From contig JADGEF010000002.1 in NCBI GenBank assembly GCA_016744515.1, forward strand, positions 16,772 through 80,771: a stretch of DNA of 64,000 nt, in the 5' to 3' direction. Both the position numbers and the translations under genes were made by a program. The notes beneath the pieces were generated by a model that searched no databases, had not been told where the DNA came from, and worked only from the letters and a program-made list of their open reading frames with translations. Shown here piece by piece: positions 30,460-41,243 of the stretch (the first letter of the stretch is position 1; every line of letters begins with the position of its first letter). The stretch is from Marinifilaceae bacterium (GTDB taxonomy: Bacteria; Bacteroidota; Bacteroidia; Bacteroidales; Marinifilaceae).

Positions 30460-31545
30460 CTATGTTGTACTAGCGTTTTTCACTTTCTTTTCTATATATT
30501 TTGAGTTCATTATTCTAAGAATTCCCATATAATCTAATTCAAACTCAATTAAGTCACCAACCTTATATTTCTTTTTATTTTCGTCAAGGTCAATCACAAT
30601 CATATCGGAACTCGCACCAGCTACTTTTAAACTTCTGTCAACCAACTCAATATGATCTATCTCTACATCAAGAAGCCCTAAGTCAATAATAGCTCGATAT
30701 GATGTTTCACCAATATCACTTTCGTTAAATTCAAAACTTTCGCCCTCCACATTTGTGCCCATTTCACCATGTGGAATAAGAGGTTTTTCAATTAGTTCAA
30801 TTATTTCTGTATTCAAACTAAATACATCAGAGTGCATTTTCTCGAATTTTGTATTATTATATACATCTGTTCCAAGAAACAATGTTTCGCCTACTCTAAA
30901 ATGATTGATTCCTTTTGGTAAAAGATTTTGAAAGATCAACGGAATAGTCACTGAAGAACCACCTGAAACATAAGGAATTTGTTTATCAAACTTTGCTTCA
31001 ATTAACTGTTCGTATAGACTTAACTGAATGAGTTTATCGTGATTAGGCAAAACACCATACAAGCAGGACAAATTGGTTCCGATACCTACAACTTGTATGT
31101 TTTCTAACTTAAAAACACTCTCATAAAAAGCTATTAAGTGTTCACCTAAAACGCCTTCTCTAAGTTCTCCAAGCTCAATCATAATGATGATCTTGTGCGT
31201 CTTATTTTGTTTTTTTGCTTCTTTTGATAAAAGCTTAATCGTTTGAAACTCCGTATTCATACTAATATCTGCATATTTAACGATTTTAGGTATGGATCGT
31301 TTTGCAGGAGGTTTAATATAAACCGTTTCAATTTTTGGGTTAATTTCTTTTATTTCTCTCAAGTTAGAAACCCGAGAGTCGCAAATTTGTTTAATGTCGA
31401 ATTTCAAAAGTTCTGTTAGAAACAGTTTATTGCCACTCAGCATTTTAGATACAATAGACCATTCAATCCCATTCTTTTCAAAAAGGGTATCGAGATAGTT
31501 ATAATTTGATTTTAGTTTCTTAATATCAATCGTTACAAAGGCCAT
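30460..31545 (-). CDS. Alanine/ornithine racemase family PLP-dependent enzyme (Orr/YhfX-like)
   Basis: MAFVTIDIKKLKSNYNYLDTLFEKNGIEWSIVSKMLSGN..., GGSSVTIPLI, NHFRVGETLFLGTD. Confidence 0.8.
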   Translation of the reverse strand: MAFVTIDIKKLKSNYNYLDTLFEKNGIEWSIVSKMLSGNKLFLTELLKFDIKQICDSRVSNLREIKEINPKIETVYIKPPAKRSIPKIVKYADISMNTEFQTIKLLSKEAKKQNKTHKIIIMIELGELREGVLGEHLIAFYESVFKLENIQVVGIGTNLSCLYGVLPNHDKLIQLSLYEQLIEAKFDKQIPYVSGGSSVTIPLIFQNLLPKGINHFRVGETLFLGTDVYNNTKFEKMHSDVFSLNTEIIELIEKPLIPHGEMGTNVEGESFEFNESDIGETSYRAIIDLGLLDVEIDHIELVDRSLKVAGASSDMIVIDLDENKKKYKVGDLIEFELDYMGILRIMNSKYIEKKVKNASTT

Positions 31546-31550
31546 TATTT

Positions 31551-31991
31551 CTATTTTTTATATCGCATTTCAACATACTTACTACTAAATCCCACTTTTT
31601 CATATAAAAATCTTGCTGGATTTTCGGGCTCAACGTGCAAAGCAATACTGCCTTCTGCATGATCAATTGCTTCTTGCATTAATGCTTTACCTATTCCTTT
31701 CCCCCTATGATTTTTATGAGTTGCAATATAAACTAAGATATTCTCAGGAATATAATCTTTCATCCCTGTTTGATTAACGACTACTACTCCTGAAATTTCA
31801 TCTTCTAAGTAAGACACCAAAATAAATCCCCCAAATGAAACTGTTTCCTTCAAAGCGTAATCAACCGCTTTTTCTATATCAGGTCTTGGGTCTCCATATT
31901 CTTGTAAATTATCGAATAAGAAGTTTATTAAGCCTTCTTTTTCTGTAATATTCGGTTTGCTTGTTGGACTGAATGCTTTTGTTTGAACCAT
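31551..31991 (-). CDS. GNAT family N-acetyltransferase
   Basis: VYIATHKNHRGKGIGKALMQEAIDHAEGSIALHVEPENPARFLYEKVGF. Confidence 0.92.
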   Translation of the reverse strand: MVQTKAFSPTSKPNITEKEGLINFLFDNLQEYGDPRPDIEKAVDYALKETVSFGGFILVSYLEDEISGVVVVNQTGMKDYIPENILVYIATHKNHRGKGIGKALMQEAIDHAEGSIALHVEPENPARFLYEKVGFSSKYVEMRYKK

Positions 31992-32260
31992 AAAAATTAT
32001 ATTCGTTTATACTCTATAAGTCTAATAGACGACTTAATTAAAATTCCGTGCCGTATAGGTCACTTCAAAAATCACAACACACTGTATATGAGCGATAAAG
32101 AGATTTAATGCTCAACATATCATTTACAACGCCGCTTACTAATTGTTATTTTGTTCAAAGATAGCACTTTTCCCGTATTACTTATAACGCATCCTTAGCT
32201 CCCGTCTGATATTTTCTTTTCTTTAGATTTCAGATTGCGTTATGTTATGTTTTGTGAGTC

Positions 32261-32353
32261 TTATCTCTTAGGTAGTAATTGAATAGATGCAAAAACCATT
32301 GCTGAAACGGTTATGCAGAAGAGATTTACATCTAATCCAAAAGGCAATGCCAT
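32261..32353 (-). pseudogene. Duplicated 3' end of the SSS symporter gene (30-codon open frame MALPFGLDVNLFCITVSAMVFASIQLLPKR*)
   Basis: Roughly 90% identical to 34673-34765, the 3' end of the symporter CDS; begins 3 nt after the alr stop codon. Confidence 0.85.
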
Positions 32354-32356
32354 TTT

Positions 32357-33511
32357 TTATTTTTTCACAACAGTTCGCGTTATACTCTCTGATAAATGTG
32401 CTAATATTTCATAATTAAGTTCATCGCTTAAATCACTAAAAGCGCTGACTTTTATTTCTAATTTGCCCTGTTTCCCTATCAAGATAACTTCATCACCAGC
32501 TTCCACCTGTTTAATATTACTTATATCTACAATAATCATATTCATGTTTACAACACCAATTACACTACATCTATGTCCACGAATAAGAACACGACCTTTG
32601 TTGCTCAATGAACGACTATAACCCACAGAATATCCAACAGGAATTAAAGCAGTAGTAATATTATTTTGAGCCAGATAAGAAATACCATACCCAACAAATT
32701 CACCACTTTTAACTTCTTTAATAGCCATTATTTGACTTTTCCATCCCAGTATTCTTTTTAAAGGGTCAATTTTATTATTTTGATTATTTATGTACTGAAT
32801 GAACACTTCAGTACTCGACCAAAAGCCGTAAAGCATAATACCGATTCTTACCAAATCCATTCTTGTTTCAGGATAAACAAAAGCGGCTGCAGAATTAGCA
32901 ACATGTCTGTATTTTGGAATCAAATCATTTACTTCAAGCTGAGCCAACATTTCATTGTACTTAAGCAACTGATTTTGTATTCTTAAATGGTTTGATACAC
33001 TTTCGGCTCCAGCTAGATGGGTACAGAATCCTGATAATTCAATATAAGACAGATTCTCTTTTAGGATATCAATAGCACAATCAAATTCTTTTAAATCTAA
33101 TCCTGACCGATTCATTCCTGTTTCTATTTCAAGATGAATTTTTGCCTTTAAATTAAGCTCTTTTGCATATTTTATTGCCGTATTTAACCTTTCAATACTA
33201 AAGACAAAGAATTCTATTCCTTTTTCAATTGCATCCTTAATGTTTTCGTCGGACAACCACCCCATAAGCATAATTGACCTTGGTTTTGCAAGACAATTAT
33301 AAACACGAACAGCTTCGCTATAATAAAAAACGGAAAAGTGATCAATACCATATTTTTCAAAAACGGGTACAACTTGTTCTATGCCGTGCCCATAAGCATT
33401 AGCCTTAACAACTGCTGATATTCTTACTTTATCACCAAATTTCGATCTCAAAAAAGAAATATTAGTCTTAACCGATTTTTCACTTAGTGTTATTATAGAA
33501 TTATCAATCAT
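32357..33511 (-). CDS. alr: Alanine racemase
   Basis: RISAVVKANAYGHGIEQV (PLP Lys), HVANSAAAFVYPETRMDLVRIGIMLYG, VGYGISYLAQ. Confidence 0.92.
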   Translation of the reverse strand: MIDNSIITLSEKSVKTNISFLRSKFGDKVRISAVVKANAYGHGIEQVVPVFEKYGIDHFSVFYYSEAVRVYNCLAKPRSIMLMGWLSDENIKDAIEKGIEFFVFSIERLNTAIKYAKELNLKAKIHLEIETGMNRSGLDLKEFDCAIDILKENLSYIELSGFCTHLAGAESVSNHLRIQNQLLKYNEMLAQLEVNDLIPKYRHVANSAAAFVYPETRMDLVRIGIMLYGFWSSTEVFIQYINNQNNKIDPLKRILGWKSQIMAIKEVKSGEFVGYGISYLAQNNITTALIPVGYSVGYSRSLSNKGRVLIRGHRCSVIGVVNMNMIIVDISNIKQVEAGDEVILIGKQGKLEIKVSAFSDLSDELNYEILAHLSESITRTVVKK

Positions 33512-34652
33512 AAATAAAGGCGTTTTTGTAAATTGTATAAAATAGCTCTATCCCTGTTTCAATAATATCTTCGGGAAAATCAAAATCAGGATTATGAAGC
33601 TGTGGATGATTTAAACCAGACCCCAAACCAAAATAACAAGCTTTGTATTTTTCAGTAAAATAACCAAAATCTTCCGACCATTTAAAAGGCGTTGTCAAGT
33701 ACTCCACTTCCATGCCAATCTGTTTTGCTGATTGTTCAACGACATCAACACATCTATCATTATTAACTGTTGCTGGAAAGACTTCATTGTAAGAAATTTT
33801 ACAGCTTAATTTTTCTGATATAGAAATTTCTTTTATTATTTTCTCACATTGATTTGTAAGCAAATCCAGATCTTCATTTTCGAAAGCACGTAGTGTAATT
33901 CTCATTTCGGCATAACCTGGTGAGGTACCAAAAGATATTTCACCCAATTGTATGTGAATGATAGTCAGAAGTATAAAATCACGAAAAAGAGTTCGATCCT
34001 CTCTTAAACTATGTAATCTATTGATTATTTGAGAAATTGCATTAGCAGGACTGATTCCATTTTGAGGTTCGGAAGCATGAGCTGTTTTACCAGTAAGCTT
34101 TACAGTCATCCCCTTTGATCCAGACGCAAAACTACCTTTTTTAAGGATTATTCTATGTTTTTTTAAACCTGGCACATTGTGAAGCGCAAACATATAGTCT
34201 GGATTAATCGTCTTGAATTTAGAATTCTCCATAACATCACGCGCACCTTGCTCTACTTCTTCGGCTGGTTGAAAAAGCAAAACTACTTTACCTTTAGTTG
34301 GGTGATCAGTTGAAATTTTCTGAGCCAAACCAGCTAAAATCGCCATATGCCCATCATGCCCACAAGCATGAGAAATATTATCATTCACTGATTTATACGC
34401 AATTTCGCTTATTTCTTTAATAGGCAAAGCGTCCAGTTCGGATCTAAACAGTATAGTTTTCCCTGGATTGGTTCCTTTAAAAATAAATAAGACGCCTGTA
34501 TCACCAAGTCGAATAATCTCGTCAGGCTTATATTCTTTTATAAAGTTTATAATCCGCTCTGAAGTCTTATACTCATCATTGGAAAGTTCAGGATGTTGAT
34601 GCAATTCCCTTCTAAGCTCTATTATTTTCTGATTCATAGATTCGTCTTTCAA
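33504..34652 (-). CDS. M20 family amidohydrolase/peptidase (hippurate hydrolase-like)
   Basis: LRRELHQHPELSNDEYKTSERI, SHACGHDGHMAILAG, LLFQPAEEVEQGARDV; 8-nt overlap with alr. Confidence 0.92.
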   Translation of the reverse strand: MKDESMNQKIIELRRELHQHPELSNDEYKTSERIINFIKEYKPDEIIRLGDTGVLFIFKGTNPGKTILFRSELDALPIKEISEIAYKSVNDNISHACGHDGHMAILAGLAQKISTDHPTKGKVVLLFQPAEEVEQGARDVMENSKFKTINPDYMFALHNVPGLKKHRIILKKGSFASGSKGMTVKLTGKTAHASEPQNGISPANAISQIINRLHSLREDRTLFRDFILLTIIHIQLGEISFGTSPGYAEMRITLRAFENEDLDLLTNQCEKIIKEISISEKLSCKISYNEVFPATVNNDRCVDVVEQSAKQIGMEVEYLTTPFKWSEDFGYFTEKYKACYFGLGSGLNHPQLHNPDFDFPEDIIETGIELFYTIYKNAFIYD

Positions 34653-34672
34653 TTATAAAGTGAGTGACTATT

Positions 34673-36088
34673 TTATCTCTTAGGTAGTAATTGTATAAAT
34701 GTAAAAACCATTGCTGAAACTGTTATGCCGAAGAAGTTTGCATCTAATCCAAAAGGCAATACCATTTCTGTTAAGATAAGGGTCAAAGTAGTTCCTCCTC
34801 CAAAAAACATAGCAAACAAAGCTGCTTTTGCTGATGGATTTTTTAAGAACATAAAACCCAAAACAGGAACAAACAATCCGGAAACCATAAAAGCATAAGA
34901 ATACAACATCAAATCAAGTACATTTTCCATTTTGGTTGCCAGTAAAATGGCGAGTACTCCAATCACTAAGGTTGCTAATTGCGAATACCGAATACTTTTA
35001 GAGTTGTCTTTCGAAAGTCTTAATATATCTGTTGTAAAATTACCCGATGCCGCCATTAAACAACTATCTGCCGTCGACATGATTGCCGAAAAATAAGATG
35101 ACATAAGCAGTCCCATTAAGCCAACAGGGAAAATATGCGTTAAGAGTAATGGCAAGCCAATTTCTGGATCGATAACACTTCCAGGAGCATATCCAATTTC
35201 AGTAAACATGCCTTGTTCAAAGGCAACTCTTCCCAATAAGCCTAAAGTAATTCCCATAAATGCCATGATAGGCCATTCGAACAAGCCAGCTATAAACCAA
35301 GCCTTTTTTGCTGTCTTCTCATCTTTTGAAGCATAGATTCTTTGATACAAGGTCATACCAACAAACCAAATAGGAACAATAGTAATAAGCCAATTAATAA
35401 ATTGAATGAAACTAATATTAAATAGACTTAAAAAGTCATCTGGCAGATAAATTCTGATAGCTTCCCAGCCTCCAACTTTTACGAAGCCCAGTGGAATACC
35501 AACGCCTATTAAACCGACCATGAGTATAATCCATTGAATGGTATCGGTAAAAATAACCGCCTTAAGACCGCCAAGTACAGTATAGCCTATAACCACAACG
35601 CCCATTAATAATACGGCATCGACAATAGTAATTGAAGGGAAAGTTGCTGCAGCTAATTTGGCTCCTGCCAATACCTGAGAACTGGTAAATCCAATATATC
35701 CAATTAGAGAGATTAGGCCAGCTAAGATGGCTACTTTTCTATTATAGAAGTGATTAAGAACTTCAGGGAAACTCAAAAAATTGTGTTTCCTTGCCAGAGG
35801 ATATATCAAAGGAATAAGAAAAATAGCAGCAATCCATGCTCCGATTATGCCTGTAAACAGCATCCAGCTACCCGAAAGACCAATTAAAAAACCTAAACCA
35901 CCCAATCCTATAGAAAATCCACCACCAACATCTGTGGCAACAACAGATAAGCCTATGTGCAGCGAAGTCATTTCTCTACTTCCCACATAATAGTCGTCCT
36001 GCGATTTATTGCGTTTCATAAAATAGATGCCAACACCAAGCATACCTAGCATATAGATTACAAATATTGAAATGTCGATAATGTGCAT
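34673..36088 (-). CDS. Sodium:solute symporter (SSS) family transporter
   Basis: Multi-TM; YYVGSREMTSLHIGLSVVATDVGGGFSIGLGG, FTDTIQWIILMVG, SAIMSTADSCLMAASGNFTTDI. Confidence 0.9.
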   Translation of the reverse strand: MHIIDISIFVIYMLGMLGVGIYFMKRNKSQDDYYVGSREMTSLHIGLSVVATDVGGGFSIGLGGLGFLIGLSGSWMLFTGIIGAWIAAIFLIPLIYPLARKHNFLSFPEVLNHFYNRKVAILAGLISLIGYIGFTSSQVLAGAKLAAATFPSITIVDAVLLMGVVVIGYTVLGGLKAVIFTDTIQWIILMVGLIGVGIPLGFVKVGGWEAIRIYLPDDFLSLFNISFIQFINWLITIVPIWFVGMTLYQRIYASKDEKTAKKAWFIAGLFEWPIMAFMGITLGLLGRVAFEQGMFTEIGYAPGSVIDPEIGLPLLLTHIFPVGLMGLLMSSYFSAIMSTADSCLMAASGNFTTDILRLSKDNSKSIRYSQLATLVIGVLAILLATKMENVLDLMLYSYAFMVSGLFVPVLGFMFLKNPSAKAALFAMFFGGGTTLTLILTEMVLPFGLDANFFGITVSAMVFTFIQLLPKR

Positions 36089-36785
36089 ATTTACTTTTTT
36101 GTAAAAAAAATAGATTTCGCAGCCTACGAAATCATTTCTCTGAAATGTATATTCTTTTATTAAGCAGCAATTAAGATTCTCAATATGGGGACGTGGCTAA
36201 TATTGAAAACTAATCTACAAAAACCTCAGCTAGCCGAAATTTTTGTATTGTTTATAAATTTATCCTTTTATCTAAGCAAAGCAAAAGCGTCAGCGAATTT
36301 ATTTAAAAGTAAAACTTCCGAATTCTGCCTACCAACTCATACCCTTTATTTATTTGTAGCACCTGTATAATAGTGGGTAGTATTCCCACATTTAGCGCAC
36401 GTTACTTCTTCTTTCCCTCTAAATTTCTTAAATACAATTCTTCAGCTTTGTTCGTCTGGATAATGGGAAGTGAATTCAATCAGTTTCATATCTATTGGAT
36501 TTTAAACCATGAACATACAAAATTAATCAGGGAAACTTGTGGGCAAGCATAAAATAAAACATGTCAGAGTACGAAGTTCCTGACAGAGTTGATTCCAAAA
36601 AGCCAAATCCAACAAAACATTTATCAAAGATTTCAAACTCTGACCAGTCAATCCATTCTGGATTAAAAACAACAACTTAAATAAGCTTAAATACTGTTAA
36701 AACAATTCATTCATATTGTTTATCATTTACAAACTAACTACTTTAGAGAAGTGTAAAGATTAATAATCTGACCTCCAACTAAAAT

Positions 36786-37616
36786 ATGCTTCGTATTCTA
36801 CTGATTCTTTTAATTTTGTTCTTCGTTTATAATTCATCAGAAGCAACAAGCATAGAGACTGATTCTATCGTAAGGGTATCAGGGCAAATTGTAACTCAAA
36901 GCTCAACCCCAATTCCTTTAGCACACCTTATTATTAAAGGTAAGCAAAGTGGACAGGTTTGTGATAGTCTGGGTATTTTCCATTTACAAGTCAAGCAATC
37001 AGACACTCTCATTATTTCAGCCTTGGGATTTAAAACTCAGGAATGGACAATTCCATTCATTTTTGATACCACTCTCCCCTTATTCTACCCAATAACTCTA
37101 GAAAAAACCGCCTATTTAATTAATGAAGTTAATGTGTTTGCCTTTGGTACTTGGGATGATTTTAAGACTGCCTTTCTAAAGTTAGAAATTAAAGACAATT
37201 ACGTGATCAATACGCAGATCACAAAAGAACTGGCACCATTTCAAACAAAAAAACCTAATATAGTACCACCACAATATCGAGCACTTATCGAAAAACCACA
37301 TTTTATCAAGCACTTTAAAATCCTACCTGCTTATTTGTACACAAAACTCAGCAAAAATGAAAAAAGGAAGCGCAAGGTGGCTAAAATGATTCGTAACGAA
37401 TGGAGAATCAGAAAATACACCAAATACTACACAAGTGATATCGTTTCTGCCCATACAGGATTAAAAGGTGAGGCTTTAGAAGATTTTATGACTTATTGTG
37501 GTCCAAAACTAGAAATTACTAAGATGACAAGTCGCTACTATATATTGGAACAAATCGTTAATAATTACAGAGAATATCTCAATCTGAAAAAAGATAATCA
37601 AACCCCTAAGTTATAG
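36786..37616 (+). CDS. Secreted CarboxypepD_reg-like domain protein
   Basis: SGQIVTQSSTPIPLAHLIIKGKQSGQVCDSLGIFHLQVKQSDTLIISALGFKTQ. Confidence 0.8.
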   Translation: MLRILLILLILFFVYNSSEATSIETDSIVRVSGQIVTQSSTPIPLAHLIIKGKQSGQVCDSLGIFHLQVKQSDTLIISALGFKTQEWTIPFIFDTTLPLFYPITLEKTAYLINEVNVFAFGTWDDFKTAFLKLEIKDNYVINTQITKELAPFQTKKPNIVPPQYRALIEKPHFIKHFKILPAYLYTKLSKNEKRKRKVAKMIRNEWRIRKYTKYYTSDIVSAHTGLKGEALEDFMTYCGPKLEITKMTSRYYILEQIVNNYREYLNLKKDNQTPKL

Positions 37617-37980
37617 GCGATAAAAGAAATGGTTAATTATCTTCCGTATTAAGAAAACGCATTCAAATCTCTCCTAAGCATCGTATTATCTCATCAAGGC
37701 ATCTGCACATTAATAATTAAAGCTTAACAAAAATTAACGGCAAAGCATTTCCATAAATAGTCCAAAAAATTATCTTTGTAGGACATAAAAAATAATAGAC
37801 ATTATTAATTGCCATAAAAAGCAATTCAAACATTGCTTTTTTTTGAGTGGAAAACCTTTGAATTTTGAAACAAAACGGTTTTATCCCATTGTCTTCTGCA
37901 CCTTGCAGTTCTCAAAACAGATGAAATACCACAGTTAGAATAAGTAAACGTTTAATAACAAAAGCAAAATATACTTTTTT

Positions 37981-38976
37981 ATGATGCAGACAGTTGATAT
38001 CAAAGAGCTAAACGAACGTATCCAACAGGAAAGTTCCTTCGTGGATATGGTTTCTATGGAAATGAATAAGGTAATTGTTGGACAAAAGCACTTGGTTGAA
38101 AGCCTATTAGTTGGCTTACTATCCAATGGACACATCCTTCTTGAAGGGGTTCCTGGATTGGCAAAAACCCTTGCTATCAACACCCTTGCAACTACCATAG
38201 ATGCAAATTTTAGTCGTATTCAGTTTACCCCAGACCTTTTACCTGCCGACCTTATCGGAACAATGATCTATTCTCAGAAGAAAGAAGAATTTGTTGTGAA
38301 AAAGGGACCCATCTTCGCCAACTTTATTCTTGCCGATGAAATTAACCGTGCTCCTGCAAAAGTTCAGGCTGCTCTTTTGGAGTCTATGCAAGAGCGTCAG
38401 GTAACTATTGGCGATCATACTTATAAGTTAGAAGAGCCTTTCCTAGTAATGGCTACTCAAAACCCGATTGAACAAGAAGGAACTTACCCTCTACCAGAGG
38501 CGCAAGTTGACCGTTTTATGCTTAAGGTGGTAATCAATTATCCTAAAAAAGATGAAGAGCAATTAATTATGCGTCAGAATCTTTTGAAGGCTTTCCCAGT
38601 TGCAAATCAAATTCTTAAACCAGAAGATATTCTTAAGGCACGTTCGGTGGTTAAGGATGTATATATGGATGAGAAAATTGAAAAATATATTGTTGATATT
38701 GTTTTCGCGACTCGTTTCCCAGCTGATTATGGTCTAGAGAAATTCAAAGAGATGATTGCCTTTGGTGGTTCTCCTCGTGCGAGTATTTCATTGGCATCGG
38801 CAGCTAAAGCATTTGCTTTTATCAAGCGTCGTGGTTACGTTATTCCTGAGGATATTCGTGCTGTTTGTCACGATGTATTGCGTCACCGTATTGGTTTAAC
38901 TTACGAGGCTGAGGCAAACAATATCACAAGTGAGCATATCATTTCTGAGATTTTGAATACTGTTGAAGTACCGTAG
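37981..38976 (+). CDS. moxR: MoxR family AAA+ ATPase
   Basis: VIVGQKHLVESLLVGLLSNGHILLEGVPGLAKTL, QFTPDLLPADLIGT, ADEINRAPAKVQAALLESMQE, ATQNPIEQEGTYPLPEAQVDRF. Confidence 0.95.
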   Translation: MMQTVDIKELNERIQQESSFVDMVSMEMNKVIVGQKHLVESLLVGLLSNGHILLEGVPGLAKTLAINTLATTIDANFSRIQFTPDLLPADLIGTMIYSQKKEEFVVKKGPIFANFILADEINRAPAKVQAALLESMQERQVTIGDHTYKLEEPFLVMATQNPIEQEGTYPLPEAQVDRFMLKVVINYPKKDEEQLIMRQNLLKAFPVANQILKPEDILKARSVVKDVYMDEKIEKYIVDIVFATRFPADYGLEKFKEMIAFGGSPRASISLASAAKAFAFIKRRGYVIPEDIRAVCHDVLRHRIGLTYEAEANNITSEHIISEILNTVEVP

Positions 38977-39079
38977 TAATTACGAATGAGGAATTAAGAA
39001 TTACGATTGAAATTCTTTACGTAGTTCTTAAATTTAACGACTTAATTATTAATTCGTAATTATCAATTCGTAATTAACT

Positions 39080-39949
39080 ATGGAGACTAGTGAATTATTA
39101 AAAAAAGTTCGAAAAATCGAGATCAAAACCAAAGGTTTGTCTCGAAACATATTTGCTGGAGAATACCACTCAGCATTTAAAGGACGAGGTATGACCTTTA
39201 GCGAGGTTCGCGAATACCAGTACGGCGACGACATTCGTAATATCGACTGGAATGTAACAGCTCGTTACAACACTCCTTTCGTTAAGCTTTTCGAAGAAGA
39301 GCGTGAAATGACCGTGATGCTGATGATTGATGTGAGTGGTTCTCGTGAGTTTGGATCTATGTCGAAGCTCAAGAAAAATCAGATTACTGAGATTGCAGCT
39401 GTTTTAGCTTTTTCGGCTATTCAGAACAACGATAAAATTGGTGTTCTTTTCTTTTCAGATACCATTGAGAAATTTATTCCACCGAAAAAAGGAAAATCTC
39501 ATATTCTAAGAATCATCCGAGAGCTAATCGATTTTAAACCCGAACATCGCAAAACGGATATCAATAACGCTCTTCGTTACCTAACTAAGGCAATCAAAAA
39601 GCGTTGTACCACTTTCGTGATATCCGATTTTATAGATGATAACGACTTTGAAAAATCCTTGAGTATTGCCAACAACAAACACGATGTGGTCGCTCTTAAG
39701 ATTTACGATAAGCGTGAAGAAGAATTACCTTCGATCGGACTTATTAGAATGCTCGATGCGGAGACACGTCAATACCAATGGGTAGATACCTCAAGTTCGA
39801 AGGTAAGAAACGCTCATGCAAAATGGTGGATAAAGAATCAATCGAAAGTTGAAGAAACTTTCAAACGTTCGGGTGTTGATGTTGCAAATATCAGGACTGA
39901 TCAAGACTATGTGCGATCGTTGATTGCCCTATTTAAACGAAGAGCCTAA
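39080..39949 (+). CDS. DUF58 domain protein
   Basis: GEYHSAFKGRGMTFSEVREYQYGDDIRNIDWNVTARYNTPFVKLFEEEREMTVMLMIDVSGS. Confidence 0.95.
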   Translation: METSELLKKVRKIEIKTKGLSRNIFAGEYHSAFKGRGMTFSEVREYQYGDDIRNIDWNVTARYNTPFVKLFEEEREMTVMLMIDVSGSREFGSMSKLKKNQITEIAAVLAFSAIQNNDKIGVLFFSDTIEKFIPPKKGKSHILRIIRELIDFKPEHRKTDINNALRYLTKAIKKRCTTFVISDFIDDNDFEKSLSIANNKHDVVALKIYDKREEELPSIGLIRMLDAETRQYQWVDTSSSKVRNAHAKWWIKNQSKVEETFKRSGVDVANIRTDQDYVRSLIALFKRRA

Positions 39950-40053
39950 TTAAATTGATAATTTAAGATTTTAGATTTGTGATTTATTCATAATTAATCA
40001 TTCATAAATCTTAACTCATAATTCAAAATAATTGAGGGTTTTAAAGAAATAAG

Positions 40054-41082
40054 ATGATAGGATTACAAAAAATAAAAAAACAATTTCAGATAAGCTTATT
40101 ACTTCTGAGTTTTACCTTGCTATTAAATCCTGCAATGGCTCAAAATAATGATGATGGCTTAACTGTGAATGTGGCTTTAGATACGAATGTTATAGCCATA
40201 GGCGATCAGATTAATTTGAAATTATCTATCGATCAACCTAAAGATGTTACCGTAATCTTTCCTGTTTTCACAGATAGTATTACCAAAAACATTGAGATTA
40301 TTCGTCAATGGCCTATAGATACAACAAAGAATAAGGATGGTAGTTTTAAGGTAAATAAGCGATACTTAATTACGTCTTTTGATGGTGGTGTTCACAAAAT
40401 CCCTCCTTTTGTATTTAAGTTAAATGGTGCAAACATCAATAACATTATTCGTACTGATACGCTACAATTGGGAGTTCGCAGCTTCGAGATTGATACGACG
40501 AAAGCCAATTTCGATATTTCCATGCCAATTCATACACCAGTTTCATTTGCTGAGATTGCACCATGGGCTGGAGGTGGCTTATTGCTTATTGTTATTCTTT
40601 TTGCTGCTTATTACTTCTATCGCAGATACAAGCGAAACCAACCTTTCTTTAAAGCTGAAGTTCCTGCCGAGCCTGCGCATGTTATTGCGCTTAGAAAGCT
40701 AGAGGAAATTGATGAGCAAAAGCTTTGGCAAACGGGTAAAATCAAGCAATATCATTCTGACTTGACTGATGCTGTTAGAAACTATCTTGACGAACGTTTT
40801 GATTTGGCAACTATTGAATCAACTACTGATGAAACGATGGATGCTATTTCAGAAGATATCATGCATAAGGATCTTATTGCTGACTTGAAAGCTATTTTGG
40901 AAAGAGCTGACTTGGCTAAGTTTGCTAAATTCCAACCTCTTCCGGATGAAAACCAGTTGAGCTTGAAATATGCATACCGTATTGTCGAAAAAACTATCAT
41001 TAAAGAAGTAGTTGTAGAAGAGCCTGAAGAGGAATCTGAACCAGCTCAATTATCAAAAGAAGAAGAGAACAAATTAGTCTAA
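40054..41082 (+). CDS. Membrane protein of bat locus (BatD-like N-terminus, single TM, cytoplasmic helical domain)
   Basis: Signal peptide, extracytoplasmic beta domain, TM (GGGLLLIVILFAAYYFYRRYKRN), location between DUF58 and batA genes. Confidence 0.75.
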   Translation: MIGLQKIKKQFQISLLLLSFTLLLNPAMAQNNDDGLTVNVALDTNVIAIGDQINLKLSIDQPKDVTVIFPVFTDSITKNIEIIRQWPIDTTKNKDGSFKVNKRYLITSFDGGVHKIPPFVFKLNGANINNIIRTDTLQLGVRSFEIDTTKANFDISMPIHTPVSFAEIAPWAGGGLLLIVILFAAYYFYRRYKRNQPFFKAEVPAEPAHVIALRKLEEIDEQKLWQTGKIKQYHSDLTDAVRNYLDERFDLATIESTTDETMDAISEDIMHKDLIADLKAILERADLAKFAKFQPLPDENQLSLKYAYRIVEKTIIKEVVVEEPEEESEPAQLSKEEENKLV

Positions 41083-41243
41083 TAAACAAATGGTTATTGG
41101 TTGTTGGTTGTTGGTTATCAATTTTAACTTTTTTGACTTTAAGCTTTATACTTATAATACGTTATACTTTTTTACTTGTTCACTTTAACCTTTATACTTA
41201 TAATACTTTAACCTTTACACTTATAATACTTGGCACTTAAAAT

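Noticed and set aside
36185-36370. 61-aa plus-strand ORF between the symporter and CarboxypepD_reg-like genes
   Set aside because: No motif, no context and low-complexity composition; probably chance.
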